Below, piece after piece: positions 37,052 through 46,432 of a stretch of DNA of 64,000 nt. The number at the start of each line of letters is the position of its first letter. Position 1 is the stretch's first letter. This stretch comes from Dictyobacter formicarum (lineage in GTDB: Bacteria > Chloroflexota > Ktedonobacteria > Ktedonobacterales > Ktedonobacteraceae). Where the stretch lies: contig NZ_BNJJ01000004.1 in NCBI RefSeq assembly GCF_016587435.1, positions 310,001-374,000 on the forward strand, written 5' to 3'. The position numbers were made by a program, and so were the translations under genes. The notes below the pieces were generated by a model, which searched no databases, was not told the origin of the DNA, and saw nothing but the letters and a program-made list of their open reading frames with translations.

Positions 37052-37336
37052 TATGGGTTCCTTTCTATCAAGTAAATAAAGATTATGATGAAAGACAATT
37101 TAAAAGGTATCTTCGCGGCCAGTCCCAACCCTATAAACGCAGCGCTAGCAGGAAGACCGCCCTATCATTACTATATACCATGTTTCCTTATACACGTATA
37201 TGTGTTTTCGTTAGCTACAGCTTATTCAGGTAGCTTCAGTTATGCCGTGGCGCCGATGCGGGAGGCTGAGGTGCCACTTTACACTTTCGGCCTCCTGCTC
37301 TGTAACAGTGATCTGGCTCGCGAAACGGTGATTCAA

Positions 37337-38179
37337 CTACTGGCTACGTTCAGCCCTCAAGTGCTTGTTGAAGAAGTTGAGCGTTAGCCGATAGATATCT
37401 GGCCAGCTGTACGGCTGCCTGGAGAATACATGGTCTTCTCCTTCAATCGGATGCAGTGTGGCATCTGCCTGTGCCTGCGTGAGGGCGGCATAGAGTGCTT
37501 CAGCCTGATTAAAAGGGACAACATTATCGTTGGTGCCATGTATAATAAGGAAGGGAGGCAGCTTGCCAGACTGGATATACGTAATTGGATTGGCACGCCG
37601 AGTCAGTTCTTTGTTCTCTTGTAGTGGTGCGCCAATCAGGCGCGCTTCGGGAGAGTCTGGATCATTGTGTGTTCCACCCATGGTCAGTAAGTCACTCGGT
37701 CCGCTCAGGTCTACTACCGCCTGTACGGTGCTGGGATAGGTGGATTCCGCGCCGCTCCCCTCGAGCTCGGGCGCTGCAGTTGTTGTTCCTACCATGGCAG
37801 CCAGGTGGCCACCGGCCGAGTGTCCCCAGACGCCAATATGTTCAGGATCGATATGATATTGGGCTACGTTGGCACGCAGCCAGCGAATGGCTGCCTTTAC
37901 GTCCTGCAATTGGGCCGGGAAAATTGCCTGTCCGCTCAAACGATACTGCACATTGACAGTAAAGAAACCTTGCTCGGCCAGCAATGCATTTTCTGCGCCA
38001 GTGTGGTCTCCCGCTTCCCAGCCACCACCATGGATGTAAATAACCACTGGCATTGGCTCCGCTGGTAATGGATCAGGTTGAATGATATTTAGATACAGGG
38101 GTATGCCTTCCGCACGTGTATAGAGGACTTCTGGAATCCTTTTAGTCGAAAAATTGTGGTTGTTTGATGTTTCTGTCAT
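37337..38179 (-). CDS. Alpha/beta-hydrolase esterase (BD-FAE/HSL-like)
   Basis: About 280 residues from the ATG at 38179 (an ATG 33 bases upstream is possible). YIHGGGWEAG is the oxyanion loop, GHSAGGHLAA the nucleophile elbow, GTNDNVVPF carries the acid and GEDHVF the histidine. No signal peptide. Such enzymes hydrolyse small esters, for example on sugars. It stands alone on the minus strand, divergent from the GNAT gene. Confidence 0.9.
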   Translation of the reverse strand: MTETSNNHNFSTKRIPEVLYTRAEGIPLYLNIIQPDPLPAEPMPVVIYIHGGGWEAGDHTGAENALLAEQGFFTVNVQYRLSGQAIFPAQLQDVKAAIRWLRANVAQYHIDPEHIGVWGHSAGGHLAAMVGTTTAAPELEGSGAESTYPSTVQAVVDLSGPSDLLTMGGTHNDPDSPEARLIGAPLQENKELTRRANPITYIQSGKLPPFLIIHGTNDNVVPFNQAEALYAALTQAQADATLHPIEGEDHVFSRQPYSWPDIYRLTLNFFNKHLRAERSQ

Positions 38180-38272
38180 AGAAATTATCCGTTCTTTACT
38201 AACAGCGTGCATCCGCTTCGGTTTAACTGACGTCTTTACAATTATATAAGTAATAAACGAAAGGATGTAAGG

Positions 38273-38905
38273 ATGCAGATGAATATTGCGCTACTCCGTG
38301 ATTTTATTGTGCGCCCGGCTTTTCTGGATGATGCTGAATCTGTGGTTAACTTGTTGACCGCGATCGCGTATGCTGAAGAGCCCGAGCAGGCTGCACGTCT
38401 CTCTATGCCTGAGGGTAGCTCCGAACGGACCGTGGCGGCCACGTTGGCATTTTGGCGTACCCTGGATCTGGCCCATGATACCCAGGTTGTGGTTGCCCCA
38501 GATAATAGTATCGTCGGCTACATCGATGTGGGGAAAATTTTTGCGGATGCTGAGCATACAAGCCGGTGCGTAAGGATTCGTCATGTGTCCGGGGTGCATC
38601 CTGATTATACGGGCCGGGGAATCGGTACCTGGCTGCTCCATTTTGCTCAGTGGTGGACGCAGCAACATGCATATGGTGAGCCTATGCGTATCGTGGCCTG
38701 GATACACCATAATAATGAGCGTGCCCACCATCTCTTTGCGCGCGAGGGGTATATCTGCAAGGGCAACCATACGTATCGAGCGCTCCAGCTGGATGAACAT
38801 ACCAGCCAGCGCCTGGTCAGCCCGTACGATAGCTATAGTAAGATCGTAGCCCCCGATGATATGCTTACCATCCTGTGTGCAGACACTAAGAACGAAATGG
38901 TATGA
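38273..38905 (+). CDS. GNAT-family N-acetyltransferase
   Basis: A 210-residue acetyltransferase. HVSGVHPDYTGRGIGTWLL is the acetyl-CoA binding motif A, preceded by a strand (VVVAPDNSIVGYIDVG) and followed by WIHHNNERAHHLFAREGY, motif B. Acceptor unknown. AAAGGATG precedes the ATG. Upstream of, but in a separate unit from, the Clp genes, which have their own operators. Confidence 0.88.
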   Translation: MQMNIALLRDFIVRPAFLDDAESVVNLLTAIAYAEEPEQAARLSMPEGSSERTVAATLAFWRTLDLAHDTQVVVAPDNSIVGYIDVGKIFADAEHTSRCVRIRHVSGVHPDYTGRGIGTWLLHFAQWWTQQHAYGEPMRIVAWIHHNNERAHHLFAREGYICKGNHTYRALQLDEHTSQRLVSPYDSYSKIVAPDDMLTILCADTKNEMV

Positions 38906-38976
38906 ATAGCTAACTTAACTTACCATTAAGCCCATTGATTTGAAATTTGAAAAAAAGTCCGTTTATAATTACCACA

Positions 38977-39141
38977 TTAGCACTCGATAATTGGAACTGC
39001 TAAATATGGGAATAAACCGATTCTCGAGCGCGTTTTCATAGACAACTGGCAATCTTGCTAAAAGAGTGCTAAATACGGGAATAAAAGAACCCGGCCAATC
39101 GTTTATATAAGTGATTAGCAGTGATGGTTTGAGAGTGCTAA
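38977..39141 (+). promoter_or_regulatory. Three tandem CIRCE (HrcA) operators
   Basis: Each has nine-base arms and a nine-base spacer. 38977-39003: TTAGCACTC / AACTGCTAA. 39046-39072: CTGGCAATC / GAGTGCTAA. 39115-39141: TTAGCAGTG / GAGTGCTAA. Consensus is TTAGCACTC-N9-GAGTGCTAA. The starts are exactly 69 bases apart, and copies 1 and 2 also share GCTAAATAYGGGAATAAA downstream, so the unit arose by tandem duplication. They lie just before the first Clp gene and imply HrcA heat-shock control. Confidence 0.85.
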
Positions 39142-39248
39142 CAACTCTCCCACTCGGCTAAGAAAAAGAAAAAAAACTTCCTGAAAGGGAGTCTGCAAGA
39201 GGTAGATTCCCTGCTAAAAATAAATGATAGAGTAGGAGCATATTTATA

Positions 39249-41471
39249 ATGAAATGTGAACGCTGCCAGAAAAACCCCGCTCAGGTCCGTGTTGATCAGA
39301 TGGTGGATGGGCGCCGTGAGTCTCATTTCCTTTGTCAGTCCTGCGTTGATGAGCTGATGAGTGTGATGGGGCAGGCTTCGGGTTTTGATGGCCCCGAAAC
39401 CTCTGGTGCTCCCTTTGGCTTTACTGCTAACAATAATGCAAATTCCTCTGCGTCTGCTGCCCGCACCAATACCGCTACTGCCGAGCGCCAGGGGACCCAG
39501 AGCAAAACCCCTACTTTAGATAAGTATGGTCGCGACCTGACAGGTGAGGCGGCCGAGGGGAAACTCGATCCCGCCGCCGGTCGTGAGCGCGAGCTGCGCC
39601 GCATGATCACCGTCCTGGGACGCCGGCAGAAGAACAACCCGGTCCTGATTGGTGAGCCGGGCGTGGGTAAAACGGCGATCGTTGAGGGGCTGGCCCGCAA
39701 GATTGTCAGCGGCGATGTGCCCGCCAACCTGCGCGATAAACGCGTGGTCTCATTAAATATCGGCGGCATGGTTGCTGGAGCCTCGTTCCGCGGCCAGTTT
39801 GAGCAGCGCATCAAATCCATTCTGGAAGAGCTGCGTAATGCGCCAGAGATCATCGTCTTCATTGACGAGCTGCATACGGTGGTTGGAGCCGGCGCGGCCG
39901 AAGGCTCGGTGGGGGCTGCTGATATGATCAAGCCGGCGCTGGCCCGTGGCGAGCTGCGCTGTATCGGGGCGACGACGCTGGATGAGTACCGCAAGCATAT
40001 CGAGAAGGATGCGGCTCTGGAGCGCCGTTTCCAGCCGGTGAAGGTGGATGAGCCCTCGGTGGAGGAAGCCATCCAGATGCTGCAGCTGCTGCGCCCCAAC
40101 TATGAGGCTCACCACAGCGTCAGCATCACCGATGAGGCTATCGAGGCGGCTGTCAAGCTGTCCGATCGCTACATCAACGATCGCTTCCTGCCGGACAAAG
40201 CCATCGACGTGATGGATGAGGCAGGATCGGCACTGGTGCTGGAGGCCAATGAAAAGGGGCTGGTCAGTCCCTCGGTGCTGGAGAAAGAACTGGCTGAGCT
40301 GCAGAAGCAGAAAGAGGCGGCTGCCGAGGCCGAAGATTATGAGAAGGCCGCTCATCTACGTCAGCAGGAATTATTAACCCTGCAGAAGTTGGAGAAAGCG
40401 CGCTCGGAGTCGGAGGCGACCATGTCCTTACTGGTGACGCCGGAGCAGATCGCGCAGGTGGTTGAGCTGTGGACCGGGGTGCCGGTGACGCAGATGCTGG
40501 AGAGTGAGCGCAAGAACCTGCTGACCCTGGAAGGGGATCTGCGCCAGCGCGTGGTGGGGCAGGATGAAGCGATCAGCGCGGTGGCTCGGTCCATCCGTCG
40601 CTCGCGCGCGGGGCTGAAAGATCCCAAACGCCCGATCGGCTCGTTCCTGTTCCTGGGACCCACCGGTGTCGGGAAAACGGAGCTGGCCAAAGCCCTGTCA
40701 GCCGAACTGTTTGGTGGTGAGGACCACATGATCCGGCTGGATATGTCGGAGTACATGGAGCCCCATACTGTTTCGCGACTGTTCGGGAGCCCTCCGGGCT
40801 ACGTGGGTCATGACGATGGTGGCCAGTTGACCGAGCAGGTTCGTCGTCGTCCCTATAGCGTGATCCTGCTCGACGAGGTCGAGAAGGCACATCCCGAGGT
40901 CTTCAATTCGCTGTTGCAGATCCTGGACGATGGGCGGCTGACCGATGGACAGGGACGCACCGTGGACTTCAAGAACACGGTGGTGATCATGACCAGTAAC
41001 GCGGGCAGTGCGGACCTCAAGCGTGCGGTGAACATGGGCTTCAATACCCGCAAGGGGGAGGAAGCGAAGAGTGCGCAGCACGAGGTGATGCGTTCGAAGG
41101 CCATGGAGGGCTTGAAGCGCGCGTTCCGGCCAGAGTTCATCAACCGCATCGACCAGATCGTGGTCTTCCACACGCTGGGCCGCGAAGAGCTGTACCAGAT
41201 TGTGGACCTGCTGTTGAACCAGGTGCGAGGCCGCTTGCAGGAGCAGCAGATCGAGCTGAGCGTGAGCGACGAGGTGCGTGACTTCCTGCTGGACGTCGGC
41301 TTTGACGAAGAGTATGGTGCGCGTCCGCTGCGCCGGGCGATCCAGAGCTACGTGGATGACGCGCTGGCTGACGCCATCCTGGATGGCACCATCGCCAGTG
41401 GCCAACAGGCCCTGCTGGCCTTGGAAGACGGCAAGATAGCCGTACAGGTGGCCGAAAAGAGAGCGGCATAA
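39249..41471 (+). CDS. clpE: ClpE-type AAA+ chaperone/unfoldase, copy 1
   Basis: A 740-residue HSP100 protein that unfolds proteins, in ClpE relatives for ClpP. The N-terminus is a zinc finger (C3, C6, C29, C32) rather than Clp_N repeats, which marks the ClpE type. Two AAA+ modules follow: Walker A GEPGVGKT at 135-142 and GPTGVGKT at 470-477, Walker B VIFIDE-type and VILLDE. A UVR-like coiled region ([14 protein letters not shown]) lies between. The last segment is the D2 small domain. Three CIRCE sites precede it. From codon about 97 it is nearly identical in DNA to copy 2. Confidence 0.93.
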   Translation: MKCERCQKNPAQVRVDQMVDGRRESHFLCQSCVDELMSVMGQASGFDGPETSGAPFGFTANNNANSSASAARTNTATAERQGTQSKTPTLDKYGRDLTGEAAEGKLDPAAGRERELRRMITVLGRRQKNNPVLIGEPGVGKTAIVEGLARKIVSGDVPANLRDKRVVSLNIGGMVAGASFRGQFEQRIKSILEELRNAPEIIVFIDELHTVVGAGAAEGSVGAADMIKPALARGELRCIGATTLDEYRKHIEKDAALERRFQPVKVDEPSVEEAIQMLQLLRPNYEAHHSVSITDEAIEAAVKLSDRYINDRFLPDKAIDVMDEAGSALVLEANEKGLVSPSVLEKELAELQKQKEAAAEAEDYEKAAHLRQQELLTLQKLEKARSESEATMSLLVTPEQIAQVVELWTGVPVTQMLESERKNLLTLEGDLRQRVVGQDEAISAVARSIRRSRAGLKDPKRPIGSFLFLGPTGVGKTELAKALSAELFGGEDHMIRLDMSEYMEPHTVSRLFGSPPGYVGHDDGGQLTEQVRRRPYSVILLDEVEKAHPEVFNSLLQILDDGRLTDGQGRTVDFKNTVVIMTSNAGSADLKRAVNMGFNTRKGEEAKSAQHEVMRSKAMEGLKRAFRPEFINRIDQIVVFHTLGREELYQIVDLLLNQVRGRLQEQQIELSVSDEVRDFLLDVGFDEEYGARPLRRAIQSYVDDALADAILDGTIASGQQALLALEDGKIAVQVAEKRAA

Positions 41472-41494
41472 AGCTGTACATTCCCCTGAGCTTC

Positions 41495-41530
41495 AGACGG
41501 GCGAGATCATTTGCTTGATCTCGTTCGTCT
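41495..41530 (+). terminator. Hairpin after clpE copy 1
   Basis: AGACGGGCGAGATCA pairs with TGATCTCGTTCGTCT (two G-T pairs), 6-nt loop, followed by TTTCG. Confidence 0.65.
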
Positions 41531-41661
41531 TTCGCTATTTTAGGGTTTCCGACCGATTAATACATCCAAATCGATGGCAGGCACGTACAACATAAAAAGT
41601 GGCCCTCTTAAAGTATAGAAGAAGGGAATAAGTGATTCGATCCTCCTGTTATCATCAATGA

Positions 41662-41688
41662 TTGGCAATCTAAAAAAGAGACTGCTAA
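41662..41688 (+). promoter_or_regulatory. CIRCE operator of clpE copy 2
   Basis: TTGGCAATC - nine bases - GACTGCTAA, followed by AAGCGGGAATAA as after the CIRCE copies of the first gene. Three mismatches to the 18 consensus positions. The rest of the 41472-41913 gap holds no gene I can support. Confidence 0.7.
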
Positions 41689-41913
41689 AAGCGGGAATAA
41701 GCAGGCCCGCTATACCGTTATCATATATGAATGAATAAATATAAAGTGCGGGTGCTAGAAATGGATGTCCTGGTGGTATTCGTTGGTCTCGCCAGACATT
41801 CATTATAACATTGAAGATTCCGTGGAGATCGCGTTTCATTCCAGCTGATGTATTGCTGGTCGAGAAGCGCAGAGCTCCATCGAAACTATATATAGTGAGG
41901 AGCATACTTAATA

Positions 41914-44145
41914 ATGAAGTGTGAACGCTGTCAGAAGAATCCTGCCCAGGTCCGCGTTGAAGCGATGGTCAACGGTAAACGTGAAGCCCACTTCCTCTGC
42001 CAGACCTGTGTAGAAGAGCTTATGGACTCGTTGAATCAGATGGGCGGACTCGGTGATGATTCTGAATACGCCGGTGCTCCCTTTGGTTTTGCCGCAAACA
42101 ATACAAATTTCTTTAATTCTGCCTCTCGTGGCAACGGTGTGAATACTGCGACTGCCGAGAAGTCTGCTAAACAGAGTAAGACACCGACTCTTGATCAATA
42201 TGGTCGCGACCTGACAGGTGAGGCGGCCGAGGGGAAACTCGATCCCGCCGCCGGTCGTGAGCGCGAGCTGCGCCGCATGATCACCATCCTGGGACGCCGG
42301 CAGAAGAACAACCCGGTCCTGATTGGTGAGCCGGGCGTGGGTAAAACGGCGATCGTTGAGGGGCTGGCCCGCAAGATTGTCAGCGGCGATGTGCCCGCCA
42401 ACCTGCGCGATAAACGCGTGGTCTCGTTGAACATTGGTGGCATGATTGCCGGTGCCGCCTTCCGCGGCCAGTTTGAGCAGCGCGTCAAATCCATTCTGGA
42501 AGAGCTGCGTAATGCGCCAGAGATCATCGTCTTCATTGACGAGCTGCATACGGTGGTTGGAGCCGGCGCGGCCGAAGGCTCGGTGGGGGCTGCTGATATG
42601 ATCAAGCCGGCGCTGGCCCGTGGCGAGCTGCGCTGTATCGGGGCGACGACGCTGGATGAGTACCGCAAGCATATCGAGAAGGATGCGGCTCTGGAGCGCC
42701 GTTTCCAGCCGGTGAAGGTGGATGAGCCCTCGGTGGAGGAAGCCATCCAGATGCTGCAGCTGCTGCGCCCCAACTATGAGGCTCACCACAGCGTCAGCAT
42801 CACCGATGAGGCTATCGAGGCGGCTGTCAAGCTGTCCGATCGCTACATCAACGATCGCTTCCTGCCGGACAAAGCCATCGACGTGATGGATGAGGCAGGA
42901 TCGGCACTGGTGCTGGAGGCCAATGAAAAGGGGCTGGTCAGTCCCTCGGTGCTGGAGAAAGAACTGGCTGAGCTGCAGAAGCAGAAAGAGGCGGCTGCCG
43001 AGGCCGAAGATTATGAGAAGGCCGCTCAACTGCGCCAGCAAGAGCTGGTGATGCAACAGAAGTTGGAGAAAGCGCGCTCGGAGTCGGAGGCGACCATGTC
43101 CTTACTGGTGACGCCGGAGCAGATCGCGCAGGTGGTTGAGCTGTGGACCGGGGTGCCGGTGACGCAGATGCTGGAGAGTGAGCGCAAGAACCTGCTGACC
43201 CTGGAAGGGGATCTGCGCCAGCGCGTGGTGGGGCAGGATGAAGCGATCAGCGCGGTGGCTCGGTCCATCCGTCGCTCGCGCGCGGGGCTGAAAGATCCCA
43301 AACGCCCGATCGGCTCGTTCCTGTTCCTGGGACCCACCGGTGTCGGGAAAACGGAGCTGGCCAAAGCCCTGTCAGCCGAACTGTTTGGTGGTGAGGACCA
43401 CATGATCCGGCTGGATATGTCGGAGTACATGGAGCCCCATACTGTTTCGCGACTGTTCGGGAGCCCTCCGGGCTACGTGGGTCATGACGATGGTGGCCAG
43501 TTGACCGAGCAGGTTCGTCGTCGTCCCTACAGCGTGATCCTGCTCGACGAGGTCGAGAAGGCACATCCCGAGGTCTTCAATTCGCTGTTGCAGATCCTGG
43601 ACGATGGGCGGCTGACCGATGGACAGGGACGCACCGTGGACTTCAAGAACACGGTGGTGATCATGACCAGTAACGCGGGCAGTGCGGACCTCAAGCGTGC
43701 GGTGAACATGGGCTTCAATACCCGCAAGGGGGAGGAAGCGAAGAGTGCGCAGCACGAGGTGATGCGTTCGAAGGCCATGGAGGGCTTGAAGCGCGCGTTC
43801 CGGCCAGAGTTCATCAACCGCATCGACCAGATCGTGGTCTTCCACACGCTGGGCCGCGAAGAGCTGTACCAGATTGTGGACCTGCTGTTGAACCAGGTGC
43901 GAGGCCGCTTGCAGGAGCAGCAGATCGAGCTGAGCGTGAGCGACGAGGTGCGTGACTTCCTGCTGGACGTCGGCTTTGACGAAGAGTATGGTGCGCGTCC
44001 GCTGCGCCGGGCGATCCAGAGCTACGTGGATGACGCACTGGCCGACGCCATCCTGGATGGCACCATCACCAGTGGCCAACAGGCCCTGCTGGCCTTGGAA
44101 GACGGCAAGATAGCCGTACAGGTGACCGAAAAGAGAGCGGCATAA
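41914..44145 (+). CDS. clpE: ClpE-type AAA+ chaperone/unfoldase, copy 2
   Basis: A 743-residue paralogue of the preceding gene with the same architecture: N-terminal zinc finger (C3, C6, C29, C32), first AAA+ module, UVR-like coil, second AAA+ module. The N-terminal 93 residues differ clearly (for example [15 protein letters not shown]), while the remainder has only a handful of substitutions. Upstream CIRCE suggests the same HrcA control with a weaker operator. Near identity of the body indicates recent gene conversion rather than recent whole-gene duplication. Confidence 0.93.
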   Translation: MKCERCQKNPAQVRVEAMVNGKREAHFLCQTCVEELMDSLNQMGGLGDDSEYAGAPFGFAANNTNFFNSASRGNGVNTATAEKSAKQSKTPTLDQYGRDLTGEAAEGKLDPAAGRERELRRMITILGRRQKNNPVLIGEPGVGKTAIVEGLARKIVSGDVPANLRDKRVVSLNIGGMIAGAAFRGQFEQRVKSILEELRNAPEIIVFIDELHTVVGAGAAEGSVGAADMIKPALARGELRCIGATTLDEYRKHIEKDAALERRFQPVKVDEPSVEEAIQMLQLLRPNYEAHHSVSITDEAIEAAVKLSDRYINDRFLPDKAIDVMDEAGSALVLEANEKGLVSPSVLEKELAELQKQKEAAAEAEDYEKAAQLRQQELVMQQKLEKARSESEATMSLLVTPEQIAQVVELWTGVPVTQMLESERKNLLTLEGDLRQRVVGQDEAISAVARSIRRSRAGLKDPKRPIGSFLFLGPTGVGKTELAKALSAELFGGEDHMIRLDMSEYMEPHTVSRLFGSPPGYVGHDDGGQLTEQVRRRPYSVILLDEVEKAHPEVFNSLLQILDDGRLTDGQGRTVDFKNTVVIMTSNAGSADLKRAVNMGFNTRKGEEAKSAQHEVMRSKAMEGLKRAFRPEFINRIDQIVVFHTLGREELYQIVDLLLNQVRGRLQEQQIELSVSDEVRDFLLDVGFDEEYGARPLRRAIQSYVDDALADAILDGTITSGQQALLALEDGKIAVQVTEKRAA

Positions 44146-44162
44146 CATCGGATATTCCCCTG

Positions 44163-44198
44163 AAACGGACGAGATCATACAAACGATCTCGTCCGTTT
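44163..44198 (+). terminator. Intrinsic terminator after clpE copy 2
   Basis: AAACGGACGAGATC (44163-44176) pairs perfectly with GATCTCGTCCGTTT (44185-44198), then TT. Confidence 0.85.
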
Positions 44199-44233
44199 TT
44201 AGTGTTCATCGCTCCTCCCCACGAAAACGCCCA

Positions 44234-44421
44234 CATAGGTTCGGAGCTTGCCTCCGATTGGAGCCGTCAGGCGACCCCGGCATCCCCGCGACATCGCTGG
44301 CTATCGTGCACACCGTTTCGCGGGTACCCTCTCTGGTCGAGGGGATGGCGGTGATGGCGCCGAACCGGCCGGACACCGGGTCGCCTGACGGCTCCAATCG
44401 GAGGCAAGCTCCGAACCTATG
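44234..44421. repeat. MITE-like element with 44-bp perfect terminal inverted repeats
   Basis: 44234-44277 and 44378-44421 are perfect reverse complements; each end begins CATAGGTTCGGAGCTTGCCT, containing the CTTGC-loop hairpin. The inner 100 bases are shared with 31262-31382. No coding capacity. Both copies are preceded by CACGAAAACG at a similar distance. Confidence 0.8.
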
Positions 44422-44585
44422 AGGGGCCGTTACAAAATTAATTATGAATGACACCCATATTGTTGATGCACCTTCACAAATGGGTGTTCATGAGGTATAC
44501 TCAATAGACAAAGTTCTATATACACCTATACATAAACACTATTTCATGCACATCGTTTGCTCAATAGAATAAAACCATTTTGCTG

Positions 44586-44680
44586 CTAGGGGAGTCCACG
44601 GACTGAGAAGCAGGCGCATGCATTTATGCGTCTCTGACCCTTGAACCTGATCTGGATCATACCAGCGTAGGGAAGTGGCA
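44586..44680 (+). ncRNA. TPP (THI-element) riboswitch
   Basis: The thiamine pyrophosphate aptamer is recognisable: GGGGAGTCCACGGACTGAGA, an intervening stem (AGGCGCATGCATTTATGCGTCT), then ACCCTTGAACCTGATCTGGA and CCAGCGTAGGGAAGTGG. It lies upstream of a thiamine-precursor transporter operon, as expected. With TPP bound, the downstream hairpin at 44753 should terminate transcription. Confidence 0.95.
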
Positions 44681-44752
44681 GATCTAATTGCCAGCTGGCG
44701 TTCATGCACAAGCGTTTTTGGGCTGTCCGTGCCAGCTGTAGATAGATGATCG

Positions 44753-44785
44753 CCGCTACCCTGTGTTGGGGGTAGCGGTTTTTGT
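44753..44785 (+). terminator. Riboswitch expression-platform terminator
   Basis: CCGCTACC (44753-44760) pairs with GGTAGCGG (44771-44778), followed by TTTTTG. It lies 70 bases after the aptamer and 55 bases before the first transporter gene, the usual place for a transcription-attenuation switch. Confidence 0.8.
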
Positions 44786-44840
44786 ATGCCCTGAGCCGAT
44801 ATGTAGAAGAGGTGATCTGACTAGCTTTCGAGGTGTACGG

Positions 44841-45626
44841 ATGCATAACACACACGAGGATACGCCGAAGTTAATCGTGAAAGGCGTAACCAGGACGTAT
44901 CGGGAGGGGAAGCGGCAATTAGAGGCGCTGGCACCGCTTGATTTGACGGTCGCTCAGGGCGAGTTTGTCTCGCTGATTGGCCCCAGCGGCTGTGGGAAAA
45001 GTACGCTTTTCAATATTGTCGCAGGTGTGGATGAGCCAACAAGCGGTACATTGGCGATCGATGGCGATTGGCACGGGGAGCGTGCTGGCCAGGCTGGCTA
45101 TATGCCTCAGCAGCCATTGTTATTGCCCTGGCGTACGGTAGAGGAGAATGTATTGCTTGGGCTGGATGTGCGCCGCCTGCCACGCCGGGAAGCACAACAG
45201 CAGGCACACGATGTCTTAAAGCGCTTTGGCCTGCAGGAGTTTGCCGACAGCTATCCGGCGTCCCTTTCAGGCGGCATGCGCCAGCGCATCGCTTTGCTGC
45301 GCACCGTTTTATTTAACTCATCATTTCTTCTGCTGGACGAACCCTTTGGTGCGCTCGATGCCCTGACGCGGATCACGCTACAGATGTGGCTGCTGGATCT
45401 ACTGCAAACGTATCACTCCAGCGTCTTATTCATCACCCACGACGTACGAGAGGCTATTTTGTTGTCCGATCGTATCTATGTCTTGAGCGCGCGCCCGGCA
45501 TCGATTCTGCGTGTCGTCAACATAGATTTGCCACGACCACGGCGGCAAGAGATGCTGTCCGAGGCCACATCCATCCAACTGGAGCGCGAGCTCCTTTCCT
45601 TGCTGGTAAAGGAGCAGCCGTTATGA
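44841..45626 (+). CDS. thiZ: Thiamine-precursor ABC transporter, ATP-binding protein
   Basis: About 261 residues. Walker A is GPSGCGKST, the Q-loop MPQQPLLLPWRTV, the signature LSGGMRQRIALLR, Walker B FLLLDEPFGALD, and the switch histidine ITHDVREA. It resembles nitrate/taurine/ThiZ-type ATPases. The ATG at 44841 follows GAGGTG by five bases; earlier in-frame starts lie within the riboswitch terminator. Overlaps the permease gene by four bases (ATGA). Assignment to thiamine precursor uptake rests on the riboswitch and the ThiY-like binding protein. Confidence 0.9.
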   Translation: MHNTHEDTPKLIVKGVTRTYREGKRQLEALAPLDLTVAQGEFVSLIGPSGCGKSTLFNIVAGVDEPTSGTLAIDGDWHGERAGQAGYMPQQPLLLPWRTVEENVLLGLDVRRLPRREAQQQAHDVLKRFGLQEFADSYPASLSGGMRQRIALLRTVLFNSSFLLLDEPFGALDALTRITLQMWLLDLLQTYHSSVLFITHDVREAILLSDRIYVLSARPASILRVVNIDLPRPRRQEMLSEATSIQLERELLSLLVKEQPL

Positions 45627-46393
45627 CCCTTAAACGCCTGGCGGGTTATGGACCCGCCTTTGTGCTGGCCGTCAGCCTTTTTCTGCTCTGGGAACTCGTT
45701 GTACGGGCGGGCCTGATCGCCCGAAATTTACTGCCCACGCCGGTCTCGATTGTCCGAGCGCTGATCGATAACTGGGACGTCATCTCTGTCCACACGGTGC
45801 AGACCAGCCTGGAAACCGTTATCGGTCTGATAATAGCCACCCTATTAGGACTGGTGCTGGCCATACTATTGGACCTCTCGTCAGGGCTCAAGCGGGCCGT
45901 CTATCCACTCTTGATTACCTCGCAGACTATTCCTATGGTTGCGCTGGCTCCTTTGCTGGTGATCTGGTTTGGCTTTGAGCTGACACCAAAGATCATTGTA
46001 GTTACCCTCTACTGTTTCTTTCCTATAGTGGTGGCGTGCCTGGACGGTCTACTGAGTACCGATCCGGAATTGATGAAGCTGCTGCATAGTATGAAGGCCT
46101 CGCGCTGGCAGACGCTGTGGCTGGTGCGTTTGCCCGGGGCGATGCCCTCGTTCTTCTCAGGTCTGCGTATCGCGGCTACTTATAGTGTGACCGGCGCTAT
46201 TGTGGGTGAGTATGTCGCAGCCCAGCAGGGGCTGGGTCTTTACATGAAGACTGCCGCCAGTTCAAACGCGATTGTGCTGGTATTTGCCGCCATCGTGATT
46301 ACTGCCCTGTTAAGTTTATTGCTCTTTGGCCTGGTCTCTTTGATCGAGCGTATTGCTCTGCCCTGGCATCAGCGCCTGGGACACAAACGCTAA
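45623..46393 (+). CDS. thiX: Thiamine-precursor ABC transporter, permease
   Basis: About 256 residues, six helices, BPD-type inner membrane component. ELVVRAGLIARNLLPTPVSI is the typical start, and a cytoplasmic EAA-like loop follows LLHSMKASRWQTLWLVRLPG, which contacts the ATPase. The start at 45623 overlaps the stop of the ATPase gene; the open frame extends further upstream but runs within that gene. Confidence 0.9.
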   Translation: MTLKRLAGYGPAFVLAVSLFLLWELVVRAGLIARNLLPTPVSIVRALIDNWDVISVHTVQTSLETVIGLIIATLLGLVLAILLDLSSGLKRAVYPLLITSQTIPMVALAPLLVIWFGFELTPKIIVVTLYCFFPIVVACLDGLLSTDPELMKLLHSMKASRWQTLWLVRLPGAMPSFFSGLRIAATYSVTGAIVGEYVAAQQGLGLYMKTAASSNAIVLVFAAIVITALLSLLLFGLVSLIERIALPWHQRLGHKR

Positions 46394-46432
46394 CAAAAAA
46401 CTTTCATTCAATAGAAAGGTCCTTATATTTAT

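Noticed and set aside
37085..37387. 100-codon plus-strand frame
   Set aside because: Overlaps the 3' end of the minus-strand esterase, lacks a ribosome binding site and has no recognisable sequence; the strong RBS nearby belongs to the minus-strand small gene.
41908..43056. Long minus-strand frames within the clpE genes
   Set aside because: Shadow frames of high-GC coding sequence; they occur in both clpE copies at the same place because the copies are near identical.
44206..44454. 82-codon minus-strand frame
   Set aside because: Lies inside the MITE-like element with 44-bp inverted ends; no protein family.
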